Shown: piece by piece, positions 36,877-46,063 of the stretch | How positions within the stretch are numbered: position 1 is the first letter of the stretch | Layout: each line of letters opens with the position of its first letter | NCBI RefSeq assembly: GCF_020687805.1 | Contig: NZ_JAJEWQ010000002.1 | Span: forward strand, 561,300-625,299 | Reading direction: 5' to 3' | DNA: 64,000 nt | Origin: Planctobacterium marinum | Lineage (GTDB): Bacteria > Pseudomonadota > Gammaproteobacteria > Enterobacterales > Alteromonadaceae | Notes under the pieces: model-generated | What the model saw: only the letters and a program-made list of their open reading frames with translations | Database searches by the model: none | What the model was told of the DNA's origin: nothing | Made by a program: the position numbers and the translations under genes

Positions 36877-36891
36877 TCACATGAGAAAGCT
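36869..36891 (-). terminator. Weak hairpin overlapping the stop of the DUF1232 gene
   Basis: On the minus strand AGCTTTC and GAAAGCT (36872-36891) pair over a 6-base loop and are followed by three or four T. The stem is AT-rich and overlaps the stop codon, so terminator activity is uncertain. Confidence 0.3.
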
Positions 36892-37260
36892 ACTATGAAC
36901 CAAGTGTGCAATTAAAAGTAAGGTTGCAATCCAGACTAAAATAAAGGCAATTGCGCTAATATAGCTGATTGGCCTTTCATTGCATTGTTGAGCTTTTATT
37001 TCTGCTGTTCGTAAGATTTTTTTTGGTGTTAAATAAATAATTAGTGCTAAACCAAGAGGCACTATTATAAAGTCATCAATCATCCCCAATATAGGTATGA
37101 AATCTGGAATTAAATCTATCGGGCTTAGTGCGTTAGCTGCGACTATAATTGCAATGGTTTTTATATACCAAGGTAGTGCTCGCTCGCGAGATATAAAATA
37201 TACAACTAATGTTTGGCGCTTCAGTTCCCGTATTTTTTGTTTGAAATTTTGTAATATCAT
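36877..37260 (-). CDS. YkvA-like DUF1232 membrane protein
   Basis: A 127-residue protein with a basic N-terminus and two or three membrane segments. The stretch NALSPIDLIPDFIPILGMID is the DUF1232 signature. The family's function is unknown; members are small envelope proteins, several linked to stress. It lies next to, but is not clearly part of, the envelope-modification genes; none of the four shared promoter sites precedes it. Confidence 0.78.
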   Translation of the reverse strand: MILQNFKQKIRELKRQTLVVYFISRERALPWYIKTIAIIVAANALSPIDLIPDFIPILGMIDDFIIVPLGLALIIYLTPKKILRTAEIKAQQCNERPISYISAIAFILVWIATLLLIAHLVHSSFLM

Positions 37261-37356
37261 ATATCACCCTTACCTACACAAGTTCATATTTGTAATTGAT
37301 CGAAGATGAACTGACAGCTATTGGCAGATAAAAAGCCAATAGAGTAACAAGCTGAG

Positions 37357-39327
37357 TTATTCTTTTTTCAGAGAATACCAATGGTTTTTATATGCCAAAC
37401 TTCCCCACAATACATGAGCCAATGCGATCTCTGAAGTGTCACGGTTAATATCTATTGGCGATATTTTGTTGAGTTCATAATTATATTGAAAGTTCAAAGG
37501 TGCTTTACTTGGCTGAAGGATGGTTACTTCATCATTAATCATATAAGCAAAATTCTCTGCATACTGCATCATTGCTCTGTTAGAAGCAGTCGGATCTGTA
37601 AGGTCTTGACCTAACATTGGTGAAATATTCTCTATACCCATTAATGACAAAAGTGTTGGCGCTAAATCTATTTGACTGACTATTCGCTTATCTAAAGTGG
37701 GTTCTTTACCTGAATTTAGGATCACGCCCGGAATGTGGAAATTGTTAATGGGAACAAGATCTTTGCCCGTTGCTCTTGCATCATGGTCGGCAACAACGAG
37801 AAATATTGTGTTTTCCCAATAGGCTTGCATCTTTGCTTTTGCAATAAATTGTCCTAACACATAGTCAGCATATTGTATGGCTTTATGACGCAGTAATTCT
37901 TTGCCATCATATTGTTGTAATTGTTCATCAGTGTATTGAATTGGTGAAACAATACTGTCAGGTATTTCAAAGGGATCATGGTTACTTGACGTAAATATGA
38001 AACTAAAAAATGGTTTTCCTTCGTTATGAAGCTTAGTTAATTCAATATCAGCTTGATTAAACAGATCTCCATCGCTTGCCCCCCAAGACGCTACAAATTG
38101 TGGGTTTTCAATATCATTAAAGTCAACAATGTCAGTAAAGCCGTTTCCTAAAAAGAAGCTTTTCATGTTGTCGAAATGACTTTCTCCGCCATATATGAAT
38201 TGAGTCTCATAACCATTTTCTTTGAGCAGAGATGCAATAGTAAAGAAGTCCTTTTGCGATTTATCTAACTTAACAACGGCCCTAGAGGGAGTTGGAGTAA
38301 AGCCAGTTATAACCGCTTCAATACCTCTAACGGAGCGAGTACCTGTTGCGTACAACCGTTTAAATGCCCAGCCTTCTTGATTTAATTTATCAATTTCAGG
38401 TGTTAGCGGGATTCCACCAAGAGATGATACATATTGGGCACCTAAGCTTTCTTCAAGGATTATCACCAAGTTTTTTGGTTGTCCTTTAAAGCTCGGAGGG
38501 CGTTTAGTTAAAGTGGGTAAGTTATCGTTTTTGAAGCTTTCTAAAGGTTGTTTTGACTCCTGACGAACTAGTTCAATTACTCGATCATCTTCCATCTTGC
38601 CATATAGCTTGGCTGCATTTTTTTCATCACCGAATTGGTCGTATGCATGTGCAACACTATATGCAGAATTAAGGGTAAGAGAATTGATCAATGGATCTGT
38701 TGAAAAATACACAAAAGCAGGGTTAATAGGACGATGCCCTAATGTGCCTCTCGCGCACAGAAATACCAAAAGAAATAATGTGAAAAATGAAAGCAATTTT
38801 TTCTTCCATGTATATCTAGGTAACTGAGGAGGCTGTTGGACTACTAACTCCAGCTTTTGCCATATATATTTGCTAGGCAAAACAAGTAGAGAAAAAACGA
38901 TAATCAACGTTAATAAGTGACCATTGATAAGCATTTTTGAAACCTCTTCAGGATAATTTAAATACTCAATAAATAGTCTATTTGGTCGAAAGCCGTATTC
39001 GGTGATAAATGCAGGGGTTGCAAGCTCAAAAAATATGAAAGCTAAGGCTGCGACGAAGAAGTAGCATTTTAAAACGGTAAACCATGCCTTTTCCATTTTG
39101 GTGCCTAAAAACCAAATATGGGCCAGCGCTGGTAAAGCAAAAATATAACCTACGGCACTAAGATCGATCCGAAATCCATTAATAACAAGGGTTAATAAAC
39201 TAGATGGTTCTTCAAATCGATCTAGCTGCCAGAGTGAGAGTCCTAATCTAGATAACGTAAGAAATAGTAAGGTTGCAACTGCAAAAGCAAGAAAAGGTCT
39301 TAAAGCATAAAATATGGAAGTAAACAT
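37357..39327 (-). CDS. LtaS/OpgB-like sulfatase-family phosphoglycerol transferase
   Basis: A 656-residue protein with five N-terminal membrane helices (to about residue 195) and a periplasmic alkaline-phosphatase-superfamily domain (about 285-600). The catalytic Thr is in ATGTRSVRGIE, and metal ligands are seen in ILEES and VVADHDA. LtaS and OpgB move glycerol phosphate from phosphatidylglycerol to polymers or glucans, releasing diacylglycerol. As a gram-negative member its acceptor is unknown (periplasmic glucan or LPS sugar). It has its own promoter with three CTTAAG-type boxes (39360-39403). Confidence 0.82.
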   Translation of the reverse strand: MFTSIFYALRPFLAFAVATLLFLTLSRLGLSLWQLDRFEEPSSLLTLVINGFRIDLSAVGYIFALPALAHIWFLGTKMEKAWFTVLKCYFFVAALAFIFFELATPAFITEYGFRPNRLFIEYLNYPEEVSKMLINGHLLTLIIVFSLLVLPSKYIWQKLELVVQQPPQLPRYTWKKKLLSFFTLFLLVFLCARGTLGHRPINPAFVYFSTDPLINSLTLNSAYSVAHAYDQFGDEKNAAKLYGKMEDDRVIELVRQESKQPLESFKNDNLPTLTKRPPSFKGQPKNLVIILEESLGAQYVSSLGGIPLTPEIDKLNQEGWAFKRLYATGTRSVRGIEAVITGFTPTPSRAVVKLDKSQKDFFTIASLLKENGYETQFIYGGESHFDNMKSFFLGNGFTDIVDFNDIENPQFVASWGASDGDLFNQADIELTKLHNEGKPFFSFIFTSSNHDPFEIPDSIVSPIQYTDEQLQQYDGKELLRHKAIQYADYVLGQFIAKAKMQAYWENTIFLVVADHDARATGKDLVPINNFHIPGVILNSGKEPTLDKRIVSQIDLAPTLLSLMGIENISPMLGQDLTDPTASNRAMMQYAENFAYMINDEVTILQPSKAPLNFQYNYELNKISPIDINRDTSEIALAHVLWGSLAYKNHWYSLKKE

Positions 39328-39359
39328 CGATGGGTCGCCCTGTATAAAACTCGATGTTT

Positions 39360-39403
39360 ACAGTAGATAAAAAAGCTTAAGATCCGCTTAAGGCAAACTT
39401 AAA
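39360..39403 (-). promoter_or_regulatory. Regulon promoter A: triple CTTAAG-type boxes before the LtaS-like gene
   Basis: Read on the minus strand: TTTAAG-N5-CTTAAG-N5-CTTAAG-N10-TACTGT, with boxes at 39403-39398, 39392-39387 and 39381-39376 and the -10-like hexamer at 39365-39360. The start codon is 33 bases on. All three boxes fit YTTAAK, the published PmrA-box half-site, at the published 11-bp period. There is no normal -35, as expected for an activator-dependent promoter. Confidence 0.68.
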
Positions 39404-39415
39404 ATTATCATTGCC

Positions 39416-39781
39416 TTACAGAAGAATAGCTATCCATGTAAGCAATGCAATTGTGATACTAATGAATACAGCCGCAGAGCCTAAATCTTTAGCCAGTCCA
39501 GACAAAGGGTGAATCTCTAGGCCAACTCTATCAACAACAGCTTCGATAGCCGTATTAATAATCTCAGTAAAAATGATGAATAAAACCGCAATAATGAGTA
39601 TTAGTTGCTCTGCTAAGGTGATCTGAAACAAGAATGTGGCAGGAATGCTTACCAGTAGCAGTAATAGTTCTTGTTTGAACGCAGATTCATTTTTAGCTAA
39701 CCATTTAAACGCCCTAAACGAGTTTAACGAGGCCAAGTAAATTCTGTGCAAGCCTTTTGGCTTATTTTTATTATCAAACAT
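39416..39781 (-). CDS. dgkA: Diacylglycerol kinase
   Basis: A 121-residue three-helix inner-membrane kinase that turns diacylglycerol into phosphatidate. The catalytic region EIINTAIEAVVDRVG, followed by HPLSGLAKDLGSAAVF, is fully conserved. EptA-type transferases strip phosphoethanolamine from phosphatidylethanolamine, and LtaS-like enzymes strip glycerol phosphate from phosphatidylglycerol; both leave diacylglycerol, and DgkA recycles it. Being last in their operon fits that job. It starts 3 bases after the gtrA stop. Confidence 0.94.
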   Translation of the reverse strand: MFDNKNKPKGLHRIYLASLNSFRAFKWLAKNESAFKQELLLLLVSIPATFLFQITLAEQLILIIAVLFIIFTEIINTAIEAVVDRVGLEIHPLSGLAKDLGSAAVFISITIALLTWIAILL

Positions 39782-39784
39782 TTG

Positions 39785-40186
39785 TTAACTCTCTGAGTTG
39801 AAGATGTATTTGTCACTTAAAACGTAATTACTAATTGTTCCAGCCACTACACCTAATACAAAAGCAATATAGTGGAAGATTGGTAAAGGAAACAAAGCAA
39901 CTATCATGGTAAAAACAGTAAAGTTTGGAATTAAAGATAAAAGAGCACTGATAAACGCTTTTGGTATCTGTACCTTGCTAGACAAGTGAAAGCGATCTTT
40001 AAAAGTAAACCGACGATTACCATAAAAAGTAACTAATACGGCAGAGAAAAAAGCATAACTTCTAACTACATATAGATTGTGGTCTAAAAAGTTTAAACCT
40101 ATGTAAAAGATGCCGAAGTCAACTAAAAAGGCACTTCCTCCGACAATTAAAAACTGTAGAAATTGTTTTGAAATCAGCGATTGCAT
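39785..40186 (-). CDS. GtrA-family flippase-like membrane protein
   Basis: A 133-residue protein with four membrane helices: FLIVGGSAFLVDFGIFYIGL at the start is typical of GtrA, then RSYAFFSAVLVTFYGNRRFTF (the family N-R-x-F-T-F motif) and VAGTISNYVLSDKYIF. GtrA is thought to flip undecaprenyl-phosphate-linked sugars made by GtrB. It overlaps the ArnT-like gene by 13 bases and lies with the GtrB-like gene in one operon. Confidence 0.85.
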   Translation of the reverse strand: MQSLISKQFLQFLIVGGSAFLVDFGIFYIGLNFLDHNLYVVRSYAFFSAVLVTFYGNRRFTFKDRFHLSSKVQIPKAFISALLSLIPNFTVFTMIVALFPLPIFHYIAFVLGVVAGTISNYVLSDKYIFNSES

Positions 40187-41550
40187 AGTAGCACTATTTT
40201 TCTTTTGTTGTTCTTAATCGATTCGCAGTGTTCCGTTAGGCGCTTGCTAGAATGGTACTTTTTAAGGTTGACCACTAGGTAATATTCTTTTTCTGGTGCA
40301 TTGGCATTGAAGAGCATTGCATTTCCTTGCGAATAGTACCGCCCAGAAAAACTCCGTTTATCCAAATAGTAGATAGGAGTGGAATCATCTAGTTCGCTTA
40401 GTAGCCATTTATCACTCCTGTTTTTAAAGTCCTCTTGAGCAAATAGCAGCACAATAAAAAGCAAAGCTGGGGTTATAGAACCTAGCAACACAATGTTTCT
40501 ATTACAGCGCTTAAGCCATATTGACAATATTAGTGCTAGTGCTGGTAAGCCCGGTAAAACATATATAGGTAGAACGTTTCCGGCGAAAGTAAACAAAATC
40601 ATCGGGGATACTAGCCAGAAGCCGAGAAAGGATACTAACTGTTCGTCACCAGTGCACAGTGGGCTAGTCGTTGTGAAGTTCAGCTTGGATTTAAAGAGTT
40701 TGAAAAGTAGAACAAATGACCAAGGGAATGCTACCGCAAGCCAATACAACCATATAATCCCTCTCGGCTCGTCATGAGCAGTACCGTAAAGATCGCCTTC
40801 CCAGCCGCTTTCCACAAATCGAGACCAGTGTTCACCTATGATGAAATAATCAATAAAGCCGGGGGTCGCTTGCTCCGCCATAAAATACCAAGGGGCAGCA
40901 ATCAGGAGAGAAATCGATAACCCTGAAAAAATAGGAACCTTCTTAAATAGTGCCTTAAAACCTTGAATCAATCCAAAGTTTAGGACTAACCAAGCTAAGA
41001 TTGATAACCCCACGAGAACAATAATGATGGGACCTTTAGTGAGCAGTCCTATCCCGATCCCAACAAACCCTAAATATGACCAATTCTTGTCACCTGCCCA
41101 CCCTAAATAGAAGCCAACCATAGCGAGCGTCATTGACAAAGTTAGCAGTGAATCGGTCATTACCATGCCACTTGCAACGTAAAACCCCAAAGAAGTAAGT
41201 AAGATAAATGTCGTTACTAGGGCAGATATTCCAACCCTTTTGGCAAATAGAAAAACAACCAACAAGCTCATTAACCCGGTTATTAAGTGTGGGAGCCTGA
41301 TAGAAAATTCACTATTATCCAGCAAGCTAATAGATAGAGCGCTTGCCCATGTGTGCATGGGGGGCTTACCCCAAAATGGCACATCATAATCAAATTGCGG
41401 GGTTAACCAGTTGCTTGAATCAACCATGATACGAGCTATTTCGCCATATCGAGCTTCGGTTGTATCCATTAATGGATACATGCCAATTGATACTAGTCTG
41501 AATAATATGAACGCAACAAATGCCAAGAGTGTTAATTGCTTAATTTTCAT
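40174..41550 (-). CDS. ArnT-like lipid-linked-sugar glycosyltransferase
   Basis: A 458-residue GT-C membrane enzyme. The first periplasmic loop has DTTEARYGEIARIMVDSSNW followed by P-x-F-x-Y-D-x-P-F-W-G-K-P-P, the ArnT/PMT donor-binding signature with the catalytic Asp and Glu. Eleven or so membrane helices follow. It is about 90 residues shorter than E. coli ArnT in the C-terminal periplasmic part. No arnA, arnB or arnD genes are present, so the sugar may not be aminoarabinose; with GtrA and GtrB it more likely moves a hexose or similar from undecaprenyl phosphate to LPS. It is coupled by a 4-base overlap to the gtrB-like gene. Confidence 0.82.
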   Translation of the reverse strand: MKIKQLTLLAFVAFILFRLVSIGMYPLMDTTEARYGEIARIMVDSSNWLTPQFDYDVPFWGKPPMHTWASALSISLLDNSEFSIRLPHLITGLMSLLVVFLFAKRVGISALVTTFILLTSLGFYVASGMVMTDSLLTLSMTLAMVGFYLGWAGDKNWSYLGFVGIGIGLLTKGPIIIVLVGLSILAWLVLNFGLIQGFKALFKKVPIFSGLSISLLIAAPWYFMAEQATPGFIDYFIIGEHWSRFVESGWEGDLYGTAHDEPRGIIWLYWLAVAFPWSFVLLFKLFKSKLNFTTTSPLCTGDEQLVSFLGFWLVSPMILFTFAGNVLPIYVLPGLPALALILSIWLKRCNRNIVLLGSITPALLFIVLLFAQEDFKNRSDKWLLSELDDSTPIYYLDKRSFSGRYYSQGNAMLFNANAPEKEYYLVVNLKKYHSSKRLTEHCESIKNNKRKIVLLCNR

Positions 41551-42557
41551 CTCTTGACCTGTTTAACGGGAAACTCAACTCTTGTCACTGAACTTTCCAT
41601 TGCTTCAGATACTACCTCATCTTTTATGATGAACCTTGGACGGTTTTTCACTTCGTTATATATTCGACCAACATATGAGCCGATGAGTCCAATAGAAAGT
41701 AGCTGAAAGCCACCTAAAGCCAGCATTGCAACCATAATAGTTGGGAAGCCAGTAACAGATTCACCAAAGAACATTGTTTTTAGAATTATCCATAAGCCGT
41801 ATAAAAATGATGTAAAAGCGAGTGTACCTCCCAAGTAAGTCGCCAATTGAAGTGGTTTAGTACTAAATGAGGTAATACCATCAACCGCTAGACCAACTAG
41901 TTTTAAAAACGGCCATTTTGACTCGCCACACCAGCGTTTATCTCTTTCAAATTGTAAAGTTACTTGATCAAATCCCGGCCAACCTAACAACCCCTTCATG
42001 TAAACATTCTTTTCGCTAAGTTGGTTAAGCTCATTTACAACTCTTCGGCTCAATAACCTAAAGTCGCCAACATCAGCAGGGATATGGTAGTCGGAAAGCT
42101 TGTTAAGAATTTTGTAGAACATTGAGGCCGAGAACTTTTTAAACCAAGATTCACCGCGACGTATGCTTCGTTGCATGTTGACGATATCGAAACCGTTTTT
42201 CCATTTGGAAATCATCAAAGGAATGAGTTCAGGAGGATCTTGTAAATCAGCATCAATTAAGATGACAGCTTTGCCATTGGATTTTGAAAGCCCCGCACAC
42301 ATCGCTGCTTCTTTACCAAAGTTTCTGCTCAAATTGATTAAAAGTACTTTTGTACAGGTTTGCTTGAAGTCATTTATGACTGCGGTGGAACCATCTGTGC
42401 TACCGTCATTAACGTATATGATTTCAGATGATTCATGCACCGTATTTAATACCGATGTCAGCCGCTTATGAAACTTAGGTAAAACAGACTCTTCGTTGAA
42501 TACGGGGACAATTACCGATACATCAATTTCTTTTGGACTTCGTTGTGGACTATTCAT
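41547..42557 (-). CDS. GtrB/ArnC-like undecaprenyl-phosphate glycosyltransferase
   Basis: A 336-residue family 2 glycosyltransferase with two C-terminal membrane helices. Motifs: VIVPVFNEESVLPKF, YVNDGSTDGS, LSRNFGKEAAMCAGL, and DADLQDPPELI with the metal-binding D-x-D. Its substrate loop IRRGESWFKKFSASMFYKIL agrees with GtrB, which loads glucose on undecaprenyl phosphate, more than with ArnC. Together with GtrA and the ArnT-like gene it forms a three-component surface glycosylation unit. It begins 54 bases after the EptA-like gene. Confidence 0.85.
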   Translation of the reverse strand: MNSPQRSPKEIDVSVIVPVFNEESVLPKFHKRLTSVLNTVHESSEIIYVNDGSTDGSTAVINDFKQTCTKVLLINLSRNFGKEAAMCAGLSKSNGKAVILIDADLQDPPELIPLMISKWKNGFDIVNMQRSIRRGESWFKKFSASMFYKILNKLSDYHIPADVGDFRLLSRRVVNELNQLSEKNVYMKGLLGWPGFDQVTLQFERDKRWCGESKWPFLKLVGLAVDGITSFSTKPLQLATYLGGTLAFTSFLYGLWIILKTMFFGESVTGFPTIMVAMLALGGFQLLSIGLIGSYVGRIYNEVKNRPRFIIKDEVVSEAMESSVTRVEFPVKQVKR

Positions 42558-42610
42558 ATCAGCATCTCCTCTTTTGGAATGTACTCATAGTTGCATTCCA
42601 AACTTAAGGG

Positions 42611-44245
42611 TTACTGAAAATTATCTGAAAACCTACATTGAGATAATATATCTTTATCTGCGTTATACGTTGTAGACCGCACTCCCGTGAGACCTAATAA
42701 AAGATCAAAGACGTTATCGTGAGAAACAGGAAGGTTTTCGGCTTCTTTCACGCACTTAGTATTAGTATTGTTACCAAATATTTTGACAATAAGTGGTATG
42801 TGTAATTGTTCTTTTGGTGCGAAAACATAGGGAATACCATGCAAGTATATTCCTTTTTCTCCCAATGATTCGCCATGATCAGAAGTATAGAGTAAAGCCG
42901 TCTCTATCCTAGAATTTATACTTAGTTTTTCCAGCCTTTCAATAATTTGAGCTAATACAAAATCAGTGTAAGCAATACTATTGTCATAGGCGTTTACAAG
43001 CTCTTCGCTGGTACAATTTTGAATATCACTACGTTGGCAATCTGGTATGAAGTACCGATGACCACTAGGATATTTTGTAAAATAATCAGGTCCTCGCGAA
43101 CCTGCAATATGCAATATTATTAATGTGTTACTGTGGGTAATATTCGCTAGCTTTTGGTCGAGCTGTTTAATGATCGCTTCATCATAACAACGGTTTTCCT
43201 GACAAAGTTTTGGATAGTCACTCTGCGTAATTTTGTGTCGTTTTATGCGTTTACAAACACCTTTACAGCTCGTGTTGTCATTCGCAATCCACAACACATT
43301 AACACCCGCTAATTGAATAATATCTAGAACGTTTTGCTTTGCATTTGCTACGCGCTTATTAAAATTTTGCCTATCTAAATTGGAAAATATACACGGGATT
43401 GAAACTGCTTTAGACGTGCCACAAGAAGTCATGTTGGTGAAACTGATGACGTTCCAGTTTTTAGTATACAGGTTTGTTTGTTTTTCGTAGCCATTTAACG
43501 AAAAGTTTTGGGCACGAGCTGTTTGTCCTAGCACTAAAACAGTAACTCGCTCCTCATCATTGCTCATCTTGGGTTTCGTGTCTATTAGCTCAAAGTGAGG
43601 AGGTGGATACAGCACATTTCTCTGTAAGTATTTAGCTGACGAGTCTAGTAACGCATACGGTGTGAGGTAGCCAATGAGATCACCATTATTTCTGCCTACG
43701 GATGCATAATTTGAATAGAACACTAATGCAATAAATAGCAACACAGAAAAGCTACCTAATAATAGCTTTAGTCGAGCGAATAATTCGCCTGAGAAAGTGG
43801 AATATGAGAGCTTAACATTAAAAATAAAAATCGAAGGAATGATGCCAAATACGAGCAAGAATATTAGTGTGGAGTAGCTCATATATGAGAGCACTTCGGT
43901 CGCGCTATTATCAGTAATACTCTCGATCATCCCATAATCAAAAATAATTCCATAATTTAGAGATGCATAAAACACGACAGATGATAACAGTACCAATATA
44001 ATCAACGTGGGCTTGGTAATTTTTCTAAATGCAAAAAAGCACTGAATCAATACGGACAGTGACAACAGAAATAAAGGAACCGACAGCAAGAACAGCACAT
44101 TAAACTGATCTAATCTGGTTATAGCTTGTGTGGCTTTTATTAGGAAAGGAATATTGAGAATGAACGCAATATAGCTGCACACCAACAGAATCAATTGATT
44201 GGTAGTCAGCTTTATATCCACTAACGACTTTATCTTCTTTTGCAT
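42611..44245 (-). CDS. EptA-like phosphoethanolamine transferase, probable pseudoenzyme
   Basis: A 544-residue protein with five membrane helices and a periplasmic sulfatase-fold domain. It clearly belongs to the EptA/MCR family (SCGTSKAVSIPC disulphide loop, SDHGESLGEKGIYLHG) but differs at three catalytic positions. The metal-binding Glu of GETARA is Gln241 (GQTARA). The nucleophile Thr, fifth residue of the CGTST loop, is Lys279. The substrate-side His of GSHGP/GNHGP is Arg384. Asp456, His457 and His469 remain. I checked these codons on the raw sequence (CAA, AAA, CGA). It is probably inactive in transfer and may be regulatory or have another reaction. It is second in the operon after the Omp85 gene. 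Confidence 0.8.
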   Translation of the reverse strand: MQKKIKSLVDIKLTTNQLILLVCSYIAFILNIPFLIKATQAITRLDQFNVLFLLSVPLFLLSLSVLIQCFFAFRKITKPTLIILVLLSSVVFYASLNYGIIFDYGMIESITDNSATEVLSYMSYSTLIFLLVFGIIPSIFIFNVKLSYSTFSGELFARLKLLLGSFSVLLFIALVFYSNYASVGRNNGDLIGYLTPYALLDSSAKYLQRNVLYPPPHFELIDTKPKMSNDEERVTVLVLGQTARAQNFSLNGYEKQTNLYTKNWNVISFTNMTSCGTSKAVSIPCIFSNLDRQNFNKRVANAKQNVLDIIQLAGVNVLWIANDNTSCKGVCKRIKRHKITQSDYPKLCQENRCYDEAIIKQLDQKLANITHSNTLIILHIAGSRGPDYFTKYPSGHRYFIPDCQRSDIQNCTSEELVNAYDNSIAYTDFVLAQIIERLEKLSINSRIETALLYTSDHGESLGEKGIYLHGIPYVFAPKEQLHIPLIVKIFGNNTNTKCVKEAENLPVSHDNVFDLLLGLTGVRSTTYNADKDILSQCRFSDNFQ

Positions 44246-44254
44246 CTGTGTCCC

Positions 44255-45859
44255 TTAGAAAGAATACTTTGTAGTTATGCGAAATTCGATGTTGTTAACT
44301 TTTTCATCTGAGGTGACAGGCTTTAGTACGTCAACGTGAATTACTCGACCTTCGCTGGTTTGAGTAGAATAGAACCTAGCCCCTAGGCCGATAGATGTCA
44401 TCCATGATTGTTTCTGATCTTCGATATTACTCGATTGACCGAAAACCCGGCCTGTATCAACAAAAGCAGCGCCCCCCAATTCAAGTAACTTGTATATATT
44501 GATGTGTGGATAATAACGGGCTTCGACAGTGAATTGAGTGCTCCGGTCACCGTGTAAATACTGTAGTGGATAACCTCTCAAACCTGTTTCGCCACCTAAA
44601 ACTATTGGCCTATCCTTAAATTGATTATGACCAAGCTGAGTGACGTTCTTAAAATATGCTCCCCACTGCCCATTTATTTTATGAAAGTACTCATTTTTCG
44701 CTGAAAACAACGCTCTATCTTTGTTATTGGAAGAATCGTAAGCTTCCCCCTCAAAAGAAGCGGTAAATAACCAGTAAGAATTTTCAAATACATCTATTCC
44801 TTTAGATAATTTTGAGCGCCAGATAATCGTTGGAGAGGTAGAAGATTCAGAGATATCAGAGCCTATATCAGCGGTAACATGCCAACCTAAATTGAAATCT
44901 TCAATATGATTAATCAAGTTTATATTAGTGAGCTTTCGGTAATCTTTTTGTAGGTATTCTACCCGAAAAAATGGATAGCTAAATTCCCTATCTGAAGGAA
45001 GGTTTACTTCTCCTGAAACAGTGTTTATGTCGGCTTCCTCAAACAAATGCTGTTCATTTGTGTAACCAATGCCAAAGCGTAAAGTATCTGATTCGGTGTC
45101 ATTGTCTAACCAACTCCAATTTACTGTAGACAGCTTTTGTCGATGTTTGAACTGTTGAAGAATTTCACCAGCTTTATATTGAGTATCTATTTGTGTAAAG
45201 TTGTTAAAACCGATATTGAAGGCATATTTAGTATCAGAGCCAACAAAGTTTTTTGTGAAAAATAGAGATTCTGATGTGCCATCATCATTGTTGGCAAAGT
45301 TAATGTGGGCATTAATATTGTTATTCAAAAAAAGTGGTATGGTTGATTTTATCTTGTAGCCACTACGTTGATCATTGGTATAAGATTCAATTTCTGCATC
45401 GATACCTAACCCTAGAAAATTTCTATCTTTAATGCCAAAGGCGTACTTATTTTTGCCACCTTTACGACCAAAATCTACGGTAGGCATCATGGACCAGTTA
45501 TCCCACGTTGCAACCTTTACCTTTTTGCTGTTTTGTTCAAACTCAACCTTAGCATCACGAATGTATTTTTTGCCTCGTAAATGGCGCTCTAACTCGTCAA
45601 GGTCGCTTTGTTCAAGGTTACATTTATCAACAAAAAATGCTGCTTCATTTAGTAATGTGCTTTCTTGGGTCTTGATATGTAAAAGGTTACCCCATTCATG
45701 TAAGAATATCGTATCGAGTGTTTCCAAATCGAAAATGTCATTTATCTCAAAAGAAATATTTTCTTGTTGGCTGCATTCGTTTGAACCTTCAGCGTAACTT
45801 CCTGCGCTAACCATTATCAGAAAGATTGCTGAAGAGGCTCTAGTCAGTAGCGGACTCAT
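44255..45859 (-). CDS. Omp85/BamA-family outer-membrane protein
   Basis: A 534-residue protein with signal peptide (to about residue 24), a short POTRA-like region (about 50-110, with CNLEQSDLDELERHLRGKKY), and a C-terminal 16-strand barrel. The barrel shows the Omp85 lid motif GGETGLRGYPLQYLHGDRST and then VEARYYPHINIY, AAFVDTGRVFG and an aromatic last residue (TKYSF). It could insert or deliver proteins or lipids in the outer membrane. It is first in the EptA-like/glycosyltransferase operon, 10 bases before the EptA-like gene, under promoter B. Confidence 0.78.
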   Translation of the reverse strand: MSPLLTRASSAIFLIMVSAGSYAEGSNECSQQENISFEINDIFDLETLDTIFLHEWGNLLHIKTQESTLLNEAAFFVDKCNLEQSDLDELERHLRGKKYIRDAKVEFEQNSKKVKVATWDNWSMMPTVDFGRKGGKNKYAFGIKDRNFLGLGIDAEIESYTNDQRSGYKIKSTIPLFLNNNINAHINFANNDDGTSESLFFTKNFVGSDTKYAFNIGFNNFTQIDTQYKAGEILQQFKHRQKLSTVNWSWLDNDTESDTLRFGIGYTNEQHLFEEADINTVSGEVNLPSDREFSYPFFRVEYLQKDYRKLTNINLINHIEDFNLGWHVTADIGSDISESSTSPTIIWRSKLSKGIDVFENSYWLFTASFEGEAYDSSNNKDRALFSAKNEYFHKINGQWGAYFKNVTQLGHNQFKDRPIVLGGETGLRGYPLQYLHGDRSTQFTVEARYYPHINIYKLLELGGAAFVDTGRVFGQSSNIEDQKQSWMTSIGLGARFYSTQTSEGRVIHVDVLKPVTSDEKVNNIEFRITTKYSF

Positions 45860-45892
45860 AGAAGCACCTTAATTATCTATAACAAGGGTTCT

Positions 45893-45936
45893 ATGCTAGG
45901 TTTTGAACCTTAAGATTTGCTTAGCTCAAACTGATA
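45893..45936 (-). promoter_or_regulatory. Regulon promoter B before the Omp85-EptA-glycosyltransferase operon
   Basis: Minus strand: TATCAG-N5-GCTAAG-N5-CTTAAG-N10-TAGCAT, with boxes at 45936-45931, 45925-45920 and 45914-45909 and -10 at 45898-45893; the ATG follows after 34 bases. The two N5 spacers (TTTGA, CAAAT) and the -10 hexamer are identical to promoter C, which shows common regulation. Confidence 0.68.
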
Positions 45937-46063
45937 ATTGCCAGAATTTAACCTGATACCGCACGGTAGGCGTTGCTGCTTAGCTCTATTGAATTGAGGA
46001 AATTATGAGTGTGGCAACCTCTTCTCCGCTTTTTTCTTGCAAAAGCATGACAGGAATATATTC

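Noticed and set aside
42611-44245. Naming this gene eptA or mcr as an active resistance enzyme
   Set aside because: The nucleophile Thr, metal Glu and substrate His positions are replaced, so activity should not be assumed.
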